Below, piece after piece: positions 21,040 to 28,673 of a stretch of 57,040 nucleotides of DNA (within the stretch, counting starts at the first letter, position 1; every line of letters starts with the position of its first letter). Origin of the DNA: Nitratireductor aquibiodomus NL21 = JCM 21793 (GTDB taxonomy: Bacteria; Pseudomonadota; Alphaproteobacteria; Rhizobiales; Rhizobiaceae); assembly GCF_000615975.1 (NCBI RefSeq), contig NZ_BAMP01000019.1, positions 1 through 57,040 on the forward strand, in the 5' to 3' direction. The translations under genes were made by a program, and so were the position numbers. The notes under the pieces are model-generated. The model was not told the DNA's origin. It ran no database searches and saw only the letters and a program-made list of their open reading frames with translations.

Positions 21040-21154
21040 CCGTGCCGACCAGTGCCGGCACGGTGAGTTCTGGAATGAAACTGAAGCTGCGGCCCCGCAG
21101 CGGAGAGCGCGCCGGAGCAATCTGCAGTCAGGTGGAATGGCCTGACATCTGCAG
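21040..21154. repeat. Hairpin and degenerate mosaic-repeat module
   Basis: The 378-base gap between the MerR gene and the acyl-CoA dehydrogenase holds, besides the operator, a hairpin CCGTGCCG/CGGCACGG (21040-21047, 21056-21063) just after the regulator's 3' side. It also holds an inverted repeat from 21122 to 21154 containing TGCAGTCAGGTGGAAT. The latter module recurs, inverted, in the repeat near 46400. No coding sequence is supported. Confidence 0.5.
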
Positions 21155-21297
21155 AAATTCAGATGATGACAGGGCGTCCGGGCGGTTTGTCCCCGGCATC
21201 TGCCTCCCGTCCAGATTGGTCGTGTGCGCAAATGCCGGGTAGAGAAAAACCGCTGGCGGTGTTCCGCCGGTCTTCAGTCCGGATGTGTCGGACGAAA

Positions 21298-21765
21298 TCA
21301 GCCGGCGGTGCCCAGAGCCGAGGCGGTATTCAGCCGGGCGCCGACGTCCGCGATCAGCTTCTTCAGCTCGGAAATCGCATCCTCGATGGAGCGATGCTGT
21401 TTCTGAAGCCGCACCATCTGGCGTTCGGATTTCGTCAGGACGAGTTGCAACTGCTCGACATTGCCCTCCGTGCGATCCGCCTTTGGGTCGTGAAGGTCAA
21501 GCACTTCCTTTATGTCGCTCAGCGAGAAGCCGATCTTACGGCCAAGCAAAATCTGCTGGAGGCGGAGCTTGTCGTTGCGCGAATAGAGGCGTGTCGTGCC
21601 CACGCGCTCCGGCGTCAGCAGGCCTTTGTCTTCGTAAAAGCGCAGGGCGCGAAGGGTGACGCCGAATTCGCGCGCCATCTCGCCAATGCGGGTGAATTCT
21701 TCGGAGGTCTCGGGAGAATCATTTCCCTCGGCGGTCTTTTCGACAGCCATTGCAATGTTCGTCAT
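21298..21765 (-). CDS. MerR-family transcriptional regulator (beta-oxidation linked)
   Basis: 155 residues from ATG 21765. An acidic N-terminal tail is followed by the MerR helix-turn-helix (TRIGEMAREFGVTLRALRFYEDKGLLTPE), the second helix pair RLYSRNDKLRLQQILLGRKIGFSLSDIKEVLDL, and a long coiled-coil dimer helix. It has no cysteines, so it is not a metal sensor; acyl-CoA-type effectors are known for regulators such as LiuR. Placement directly upstream of acyl-CoA genes with a MerR-type promoter suggests it controls them. Confidence 0.82.
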   Translation of the reverse strand: MTNIAMAVEKTAEGNDSPETSEEFTRIGEMAREFGVTLRALRFYEDKGLLTPERVGTTRLYSRNDKLRLQQILLGRKIGFSLSDIKEVLDLHDPKADRTEGNVEQLQLVLTKSERQMVRLQKQHRSIEDAISELKKLIADVGARLNTASALGTAG

Positions 21766-21997
21766 GATCACTGTTCCGTATCGAATGAACACTCCGGCGG
21801 GGAAACCGGAATGGTGACATGCCTGACGGCCAAACTTCGCCGACGGGCGAAGGACGCACCGCTCAGACACGTTTAGAAGGCGGGCTTATGCGTCGCAGAA
21901 TACGGCATTACAAGGGCCTTTGGCCAAATTGTGAACGGCTTGCCAACAACCTTTTTGCCGGATTTTCGCGCGTATGCTTAATCGCCGGTAAGAAATG

Positions 21998-22014
21998 TTA
22001 ACTCCGTGTTTACC
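21998..22014 (+). promoter_or_regulatory. Possible CtrA-like site upstream of the podJ-like gene
   Basis: TTAA-N7-TTTACC at 21998-22014, one base off the CtrA consensus TTAA-N7-TTAAC, with a further TTAA at 21978. It lies ~190 bases before the start of a polar-development protein whose relatives are cell-cycle controlled. The rest of the 438-base gap 21766-22203 shows no gene I can support. Confidence 0.35.
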
Positions 22015-22203
22015 ATGATCGGGGAATTGTGGACCCGTCAGCAGACCATGCCCGTTCGCGTTCGAAGCCTGGGCATGGCGGCCTGACCGTGGGTGTCTCT
22101 GAAGTGTTTGTCTTCTGCCTTACCGGCGTACCAAAGCTGAAGGGCCCGCGCGGCAAGAACTATCGATGGCCAACCGGCAACCGGTGGAGAGGCGGGCGTT
22201 CCG

Positions 22204-25200
22204 ATGAACAACAAGCGTTCCTATCTGGAAAACATAAATGCCGGTCGTCGTCGGCGGCCAAGGGCCAACGCGTCTCTTAATGAGATCAACCGCACGCTGG
22301 AAGAGATGGAGCATCGGCTTGGACGTGCCACCGGTCGTTTCGATCAGCAGGCGGAGGAAAACGAGGTCGCTCGTCGCATCCAGGAACTGTCCGAAACGGT
22401 GTCCCAGACCTACGCCCGGCCCGGGGATCGCCCTGCGCCGCACCGGCACAAGGTCGCGCCGCAGGCCTATTTCGAGCGCGCCGCGCACGAGCTTGAGCGC
22501 AGCCACAGGCAGGAGCGCGAAGTCTCATCGATTGGCAGTATCGCCAGCGAGCTGAAGACCCTGCGCTCGGAGCTTCGTGATGCAATGCGCTCCGGCCTCA
22601 ACGATGAATTCACCACGCTGCGCCGTGAACTGGCGGGCATTATGGCCTCGGTGCCCAACAGTGCGTTGAGCAGCGAGCTTGTGGTTGAATTTGAACGCCT
22701 CTCCAATGCCATCGCACAGCTTGCCGAGCGCAGCGATGACAAGAATGTCAAAATGCTGCGCCTGGAAATGGAGGAGTTGAAATCATCGATTTCCAATCTC
22801 GCGCGCGAAGAGACGCTGCGCGCCGTCGATCAGCGCTGGGACGCGCTCGACGATCGCTGGAGCGCGTTCGAGACTCGTGTTTCCAATGACATTCGCAGGA
22901 GCGACCCGGCGATTGAGATGCTGCATCAGCGCATCGAAGAGATCGCCCATGCGGTCAACAACCTGCCGGGATCCCTCTCGATCCAGTCGCTTGAGGACCG
23001 GGTACGCACGCTTGCGGGCGCACTCGACCAGTTGCTGGAGCGCAAGCAGCAGAGCAATCCCGAAGTTTATGCTGCCCTGGATGAACGTCTTGACGAGATC
23101 AGCAGGGCAATCGCGGCCTCCGCTCCGAAGGCGCAGGCTGCGAGTTTCGATCCACAGCCCTTCGAGCGTATCGAGGCGCGGATTTCCTCTCTCGCCAGTC
23201 AGGTGTCTGAACTGCTTTCTGAACGTTCGGGCGGCGAGGCGGTCGGCCAGCTCAGCGAACAGCTCTATTCGCTGTCGCAGCGTGTCGACGAAATCGCCCA
23301 CCGTATCGACATGCCGGAACAGACTGTGGAACGCCTTGCCGGCCAGATCGCCGGCATCGCCGAAAAGCTCGATACCGCCCCGCAGCCGCAGATTGCGGAG
23401 CACATGCTGCGCGGCATTGAAGATCGGTTCGCGCATCTCTCCCAGCTCATTGAGGAGCGGCAGGGTGACGTCGCCGAGCAGGGTCGGACGCTGGTTGATG
23501 AGCTGGAACGCCGTCTGCAGGAGATTTCCGCGCGGATCGATGAGCGCGGCAATCCGGCTCACGACGAAGCGGGCATCATGGCGACGATCGACGCACGCTT
23601 CAACGAGCTGGCCGCGCGCCTCGACGTTGGCGCTGGTGAAGCCCGCGATGGTGAAGCGCTTCGTGCGCTCGAGGCACGGCTCGACGACATCTCGGGACGT
23701 TTGCAGGCCTCTTCTTCACAGGCCTCTTCCGTCGATCCCGAGGTGATCCGGAATCTCGAAGCGCAGGTGCGCAGCCTTTCTGAACACCTTTCGCGCCCGG
23801 GTGCCGACCTGCCGGAATTCGAGGATCTGGGCCCGCGTCTGGAGAACATCGAGCGCTCCATTCACGAGAACCGTGCCGCTGTTGTCGAAGCAGCGCGGCA
23901 CGCTGCGGAGCAGGCGATCGGCGCACTCGGAAACGCTCCTCAGGCGGAGGCATTCGATCGTGAGCTGCGGGCAGAATTGCGGGCTCTTGAGGAACTTACG
24001 CGCAAGTCGGACGAACGCAACACCAAGACGTTTGAAGCCATTCACGACACGCTCCTCAAGATCGTCGACCGCATCGGCGCAGTGGAAACCACGTCGAAAG
24101 CCGGCGCGGGTAGCGATGCGACGAAAATCGCCGTTGCAGCCGCTCCCTCGATTTCGCCCGCTGGCGATGAGGCCGTGGAAACGGTGACGCGCGATTATGA
24201 GCCGGCACCAAACCGTTCACCGGCCGAGGCTGCCGCAGCTGCGGCCCGCGCGGCTCTGGATGAGGACGGGCAGAAGGAGCCGGTGAAACCAGAACGCACC
24301 TCGCTTCTGGGCGGTTTGTCACGGGCATGGAGCACGCGCGGCGAAAAGCAGCAGGCCGAGGCCGAGGTCGATGACGAGGTCTTCGAGGAAGCCGAGCTGG
24401 AGGCCGATGGAAGCCTCGAGGCGGTAGAGCTGGATGCTGAACGCATCAATGAGCCACTCGAACCAGGCTCCGGCGCTCCCGATCTCAATGCAATCCTGCG
24501 CCGTGTGCGTGATGAGAAGAAGGCACCGGTCCGCGCGGAGACGGATGACGCTGCGAAATCGGATTTCATTGCCGCGGCAAGACGGGCGGCGCAGGCTGCT
24601 GCCGCCGAGGCGGAGATTCTGAAGAAACGTCGGGCCGACGCCACCGAAGAAACCGGTCGCTTCGGCCTCGGGCGCCTGCTCAAGCGCAGCAGGAAGCCGC
24701 TTATGGTGATGCTCGGAGCCGGCATTGTCGCCGCCGGTGGATATCAGGTCGGCAAGGCATACCTGTCGAACTCGACATCCATCCCGATGCCAGTCGCAAG
24801 CGATAGTTCGATGCCGGAGCCAGCGGCCGTTGTGGCCGGCGCCAGCACCGCGGCGGAAGATCGCCGGGTGCGTGTCGTGGATGAGCAGCCGCTGGACGAA
24901 GCGTCTCCCAGCGAGGCAGTCGACGAGACGGTCGATACACTGGCCTCCATGCCGCAGATGGATGCACCTGCGCAGGGCAAGTTTGAGGAGCCGCTTTCAA
25001 TAACCGAGACGGCCAACCTTCCCGAAGCACCGCCTGTGGAAGCCGTTCAAACGGTTTCGCTGGATGAAATCCCGATGGATGCCGGGCCGGTGCCGCTTCG
25101 TGAAGCGGCCGCGGCAGGAGATCCGAAGGCGTATTTCGAGATTGCCAGCCGCTATGCGGATGGACGCGGGACGACGGCGGACATGGCGAAGGCCGTCGAA

Positions 25201-25935
25201 TGGTACACGAAGGCCGCCGAAGCCGGCTTCGCGCCCGCTCAATACCGGGTCGGTGATCTCTATCAGAAGGGTACCAGCGTCGAGCGTGACGCGGCAAAGG
25301 CGAAGATGTGGTTCCAGCTTGCGGCACAGCAGGGCAATGCGGGTGCCATGCACAATCTGGGTGTTCTCTACGCCATGGGTGCCGACGGGCCGGCAGACAA
25401 CAGCTCTGCCGCACGCTGGTTCCTTGAAGCGGCGGAGCATGGCGTCAAGGACAGCCAGTTCAACCTTGGCATCCTTTCGGCCAAGGGCATGGGGGTGCCG
25501 CAGGACCTGACCGAAGCCTATAAGTGGTTTGCCATCGTCGCCAATGGCGGTGACAGGGACGCTGCCAGCAAACGCGACGAGATCGCGGCTGCTCTGTCAC
25601 CGGAGAAACTGGAACAGGCGAAAAACAAGACCGCTTTGTGGAAAGCCAAATCCATCGACCCCGCCGTCAACATGGTTGATGTGCCTGAATCCTGGCGTGA
25701 GAGCCGTGAACTGACCGCCAGCGTCGACATGAAGAAGGCGGTCACCAACATTCAGCTTATCCTGAATCAGCAGGGGTTTGATGCGGGCAAGCCGGACGGC
25801 ATCATGGGCGGCAAGACCAAGACGGCGATCAGCGCTTTCCAGAAGGCCAACGGCATGACGCCGACCGGAGAGGTCGATGAGGCGCTGGTGCGTGCGCTTC
25901 TGGAAAAGAACAAGGCAGCGGCCGCTGCTCAGTAG
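22204..25935 (+). CDS. PodJ-like polar organelle protein: coiled coil, one TM, Sel1 repeats, peptidoglycan-binding domain
   Basis: 1243 residues. Residues ~1-720 are heptad-rich coiled coil with recurring LEARLDDIS/LEERV-type units. An acidic linker follows, then one transmembrane helix at ~832-850 (PLMVMLGAGIVAAGGY). Sel1 repeats span ~968-1126 (YADGRGTTADMAKAVEWYTKAAEAG and two or three more). A PG_binding_1 domain occupies ~1177-1237 (IQLILNQQGFDAGKPDGIMGGKTKTAI). This is the PodJ architecture: a cytoplasmic scaffold and a periplasmic wall-binding part that organises the old or growing pole in Caulobacter and rhizobia. Single gene, own promoter region. Confidence 0.85.
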   Translation: MNNKRSYLENINAGRRRRPRANASLNEINRTLEEMEHRLGRATGRFDQQAEENEVARRIQELSETVSQTYARPGDRPAPHRHKVAPQAYFERAAHELERSHRQEREVSSIGSIASELKTLRSELRDAMRSGLNDEFTTLRRELAGIMASVPNSALSSELVVEFERLSNAIAQLAERSDDKNVKMLRLEMEELKSSISNLAREETLRAVDQRWDALDDRWSAFETRVSNDIRRSDPAIEMLHQRIEEIAHAVNNLPGSLSIQSLEDRVRTLAGALDQLLERKQQSNPEVYAALDERLDEISRAIAASAPKAQAASFDPQPFERIEARISSLASQVSELLSERSGGEAVGQLSEQLYSLSQRVDEIAHRIDMPEQTVERLAGQIAGIAEKLDTAPQPQIAEHMLRGIEDRFAHLSQLIEERQGDVAEQGRTLVDELERRLQEISARIDERGNPAHDEAGIMATIDARFNELAARLDVGAGEARDGEALRALEARLDDISGRLQASSSQASSVDPEVIRNLEAQVRSLSEHLSRPGADLPEFEDLGPRLENIERSIHENRAAVVEAARHAAEQAIGALGNAPQAEAFDRELRAELRALEELTRKSDERNTKTFEAIHDTLLKIVDRIGAVETTSKAGAGSDATKIAVAAAPSISPAGDEAVETVTRDYEPAPNRSPAEAAAAAARAALDEDGQKEPVKPERTSLLGGLSRAWSTRGEKQQAEAEVDDEVFEEAELEADGSLEAVELDAERINEPLEPGSGAPDLNAILRRVRDEKKAPVRAETDDAAKSDFIAAARRAAQAAAAEAEILKKRRADATEETGRFGLGRLLKRSRKPLMVMLGAGIVAAGGYQVGKAYLSNSTSIPMPVASDSSMPEPAAVVAGASTAAEDRRVRVVDEQPLDEASPSEAVDETVDTLASMPQMDAPAQGKFEEPLSITETANLPEAPPVEAVQTVSLDEIPMDAGPVPLREAAAAGDPKAYFEIASRYADGRGTTADMAKAVEWYTKAAEAGFAPAQYRVGDLYQKGTSVERDAAKAKMWFQLAAQQGNAGAMHNLGVLYAMGADGPADNSSAARWFLEAAEHGVKDSQFNLGILSAKGMGVPQDLTEAYKWFAIVANGGDRDAASKRDEIAAALSPEKLEQAKNKTALWKAKSIDPAVNMVDVPESWRESRELTASVDMKKAVTNIQLILNQQGFDAGKPDGIMGGKTKTAISAFQKANGMTPTGEVDEALVRALLEKNKAAAAAQ

Positions 25936-25982
25936 GGCAGCTTCGCATCTGATGGACAGCCGGCTTTTAGGGGCAGGACCCA

Positions 25983-26006
25983 AAGTGTGTCCGAACGGAC
26001 GCACTT
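25983..26006. repeat. Hairpin after the podJ-like gene
   Basis: AAGTGTGTCCG-AA-CGGACGCACTT, 10 of 11 pairs. There is no T run, so termination is uncertain. The GTGCGTCC core recurs in the palindrome at 42586-42605, suggesting a shared repeat family. Confidence 0.55.
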
Positions 26007-26159
26007 CACCTTCGCCGGGCAAGTCGTTCAAACTTTTCCCGATTTGGTGACAACTCGGTTTGACTTCGTGATCGCCAGAGCGCAGAACGGAAGCACGCAT
26101 AACGCTTCCACATCTCGCCCGGCGCCGTCGTCGGGGAAACAATTATTCGGGTGCCGCGG

Positions 26160-27080
26160 GTGGGTATCTATCTCCCAATCGCCGAAATGTCCGTCAATGT
26201 CTTCGTGCTGCTGGCCATGGGCGGCGCGGTCGGCTTTCTCTCCGGCATGTTCGGCGTCGGCGGCGGGTTTCTCATCACGCCGCTCCTGATCTTCTACAAC
26301 ATCCCGCCCGCCATCGCGGTTGCCACCGGCGCCAACCAGGTGATCGCTTCATCTTTCTCTGGCGCGCTGGCGCATTTCAAGCGCAAGTCGCTCGATCTCA
26401 AGCTGGGCACGGTTTTGCTGGCCGGCGGCATTGTCGGTGCGTCGCTGGGTGTCTCCGTCTTCGCCTATCTGCGGCGACTGGGACAGCTCGACCTGATCGT
26501 CTCGCTGCTCTACGTGGCGTTCCTCGGCGTGGTCGGCGGTCTGATGCTGATGGAAAGCGTGCGCGCCATCAGGCGTTCGCGCGGCGGCCAGACGGTGACG
26601 CTGCGCAAGCCCGGTCAGCACAACTGGATCCATCGTCTGCCGCTGAAAATGCGCTTTCGCGCCTCAAAACTCTTTGTCAGCGTGATACCGGTACTGGCTT
26701 TGGGTGCGTTTATCGGTTTCCTGGCGTCGATCATGGGTGTCGGTGGCGGCTTCATCATGGTGCCGGCGCTGATCTACCTTCTGAAAGTGCCGACCAATGT
26801 CGTGATTGGCACGTCGCTGTTCCAGATCATTTTCGTGGCGGCTTTCACGACGATCATTCATTCGACAGCCAACCAGACCGTCGATGTGGTGCTCGCTTTT
26901 CTCCTTATGGTCGGTGGCGTTGCCGGTGCGCAATATGGCGCGAGGGTGGGGCAGAAGCTTCGCGGCGAGCAGTTGCGCGCGCTTCTGGCGCTGCTCGTTC
27001 TGGCGGTGGCGCTTCGTCTTGGATTTGACCTCTTCGTTCGGCCCGAGAGCGTCTATTCCCTCTCCATGGGAGGGGTTTGA
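26160..27080 (+). CDS. TauE/SafE family sulfite/organosulfur anion exporter
   Basis: About 306 residues with seven to eight hydrophobic helices in two halves, each bearing the family repeat: GMFGVGGGFLITPLLIF and SIMGVGGGFIMVPALIYLL. Family members are proposed to export sulfite or sulfoacetate. GTG 26160 (MGIYLPIAEMSVNVF) fits the family start best; GTG 26151 is also possible. It is followed after 3 bases by a TIGR02186-type gene, so the two form an operon and probably work together at the membrane. Confidence 0.87.
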   Translation: MGIYLPIAEMSVNVFVLLAMGGAVGFLSGMFGVGGGFLITPLLIFYNIPPAIAVATGANQVIASSFSGALAHFKRKSLDLKLGTVLLAGGIVGASLGVSVFAYLRRLGQLDLIVSLLYVAFLGVVGGLMLMESVRAIRRSRGGQTVTLRKPGQHNWIHRLPLKMRFRASKLFVSVIPVLALGAFIGFLASIMGVGGGFIMVPALIYLLKVPTNVVIGTSLFQIIFVAAFTTIIHSTANQTVDVVLAFLLMVGGVAGAQYGARVGQKLRGEQLRALLALLVLAVALRLGFDLFVRPESVYSLSMGGV

Positions 27081-27083
27081 GCG

Positions 27084-27862
27084 ATGCGTTTTGTGATCTT
27101 GTCCACGCTTGCCCTTCTGGTGCCCGTGCTGGCCGCACGGGCGCAGGACCACATCCCGGAGAACATCCAGATCGGTCTGTCCACGGACGAGGTTTCAATC
27201 ACCTCGGATTTCAGCGGCGCGGTACTCACCATTTTCGGCGCGCTCGACAATGCCGATCCACTGGTCTCCCGGCAGGGGCGCTACGACGTGATCGTGGTTC
27301 TGGAAGGGCCACCGCGTGCCGTAACGGTGCGCAAGAAAACCCGTGTCGCGGGCATGTGGATCAACACGGAGTCCCTCATCTTCGCGATGTGCCGGCGTCC
27401 TACTCCATGGCGCTGACGCGCGCGCCCCAGGACATCACCGCGCCGGATGGCTACCGGCGGCTCGCGCTTGGAGCGGACAACCTGCACCTGCAGCCGCTCG
27501 ACGCCGATGGCGATCCGAAAACGATCGAGGAATTCACCCGTGCGCTGCGGGATCGCAAGGAGGCCGAGGGGCTTTACTCGACGCGGGCGGGCGCGGTGCG
27601 TTTTCTGTCGCAAAGCCTTTTCCGGGCGTCGCTGCGGCTCGCACCCAACGTTGCGGTTGGCACGCACAGGGCGCGCGCCTTTCTGTTCCGAAACGGCATG
27701 TTTCTGCGCGAGACTTCGGCGCAGCTCACCATCCGCAAGGCGGGGCTTGAGCAGCGCCTCTATCAGTTTGCCCATCAGAACAGCATGCTGTACGGCATTC
27801 TCGCGGTGCTGATCGCCATCGTGACAGGCTGGCTCGGGCGGCTGATTTTCCGCAAGGACTGA
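27084..27862 (+). CDS. TIGR02186-type periplasm-facing membrane protein (-1 frameshift at ~27385)
   Basis: Restored length 259 residues. It has an N-terminal signal peptide (FVILSTLALLVPVLAARA), a mainly beta extracytoplasmic region (IQIGLSTDEVSITSDFSGAVLTIFGAL) and one C-terminal transmembrane helix (LYGILAVLIAIVTGWLGRLIF). The first frame ends at 27416 after ESLIFA. The other frame carries DVPASYSMALTRAPQDI to 27862. One C at TTCGC|GATGTG rejoins them. The family is found beside TauE exporters in alphaproteobacteria; its biochemical role is not known. A partner role in export is inference. Confidence 0.82.
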
Positions 27863-27867
27863 TCCTG

Positions 27868-27965
27868 GCGCAATTCCAGGAAAAGTGGGTACGGTTTTCC
27901 GTTGGAAATTGCGCAATGATAACAAGACGGAGCGGAGCGACGTTTCCATGAAACAGTGCACCGCT
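27868..27965. repeat. RIME-like mosaic palindromic repeat
   Basis: Arms GCGCAATTCCA (27868-27878) and TGGAAATTGCGC (27903-27914) enclose GGAAAA/TTTTCC. A second module at ~27930-27965, read on the minus strand, contains GTTTCATGGAAACG and CGCTCCGCTC and matches the element at 46313. Confidence 0.75.
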
Positions 27966-28673
27966 CTAACGCAGCATGCTGCCGGCAATGGCGTAGATGC
28001 TTTGCCGTCCAAGCATGTAGGCCGCGAGCCTTTCACGCGCAAACAGACCGGTGAAAGCGCGGTCAAGCACATTGAGGGTGCCGGTCAGGCTGCCGAAGGC
28101 GGGCATGATCAGCCGCTCCCCGTCGGAGACGAAGCAGGCTCGCCGCACCGAGCGTCCGCGTCTTACGATGCGTGCTCCCGGATGCAGGTGCCCGGCGATC
28201 TCGCCGGGACCGGCGCCGCGCGCAGGCTCGTGGCGAAAGGTGAGGCCTTCAACGGCGATTTCCTGCGCGCAGCGGCCGGGAAGGTCCGGCGGCGGTGCAG
28301 GGTCATGATTGCCGGCAATCCAGTGCCAGTCACGCCTGCCGATGATCCGTACAAGGTGATCACGGAAGGCTGCCGGCATTTCGGCGGCTCCGTTTTCGTC
28401 ATGAAAACTGTCGCCGAGGCTGATTATCATCTCGGGGCTGTAATCGGCGACAACGCTTTCGAGCCGCGTCAGCGTTGCGGCGGTGTCGTAGGGCGGCAGC
28501 ATACGTCCACGCCTGGCGAAGGCTGCGCCTTTTTCCAGATGCAGGTCGGAGACGACCATAAGGCCCATCGCCGGAAAGAACAGCACACCGCGCCAGTCGC
28601 ACACGGCCTCGTGACCGGCAATCCGGACCGTCAGTGCCGTGCTTGTCTCGGTTGCGGGTGCAAGGCTGTTCAT
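27966..28673 (-). CDS. pdeM: Ligase-associated DNA damage response endonuclease PdeM
   Basis: 235 residues of calcineurin-like metallophosphoesterase fold. Metal-binding motifs appear in order: VVSDLHLEKG, ISLGDSFHDENG, IAGNHD and AGHLHPG. This family (TIGR04123) occurs with a dedicated ATP-dependent ligase, an exonuclease and an Lhr-like helicase. Its start overlaps the helicase stop by 4 bases, so the pair is translationally coupled. The remaining two partners are ~14 kb away in this window. Confidence 0.9.
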   Translation of the reverse strand: MNSLAPATETSTALTVRIAGHEAVCDWRGVLFFPAMGLMVVSDLHLEKGAAFARRGRMLPPYDTAATLTRLESVVADYSPEMIISLGDSFHDENGAAEMPAAFRDHLVRIIGRRDWHWIAGNHDPAPPPDLPGRCAQEIAVEGLTFRHEPARGAGPGEIAGHLHPGARIVRRGRSVRRACFVSDGERLIMPAFGSLTGTLNVLDRAFTGLFARERLAAYMLGRQSIYAIAGSMLR

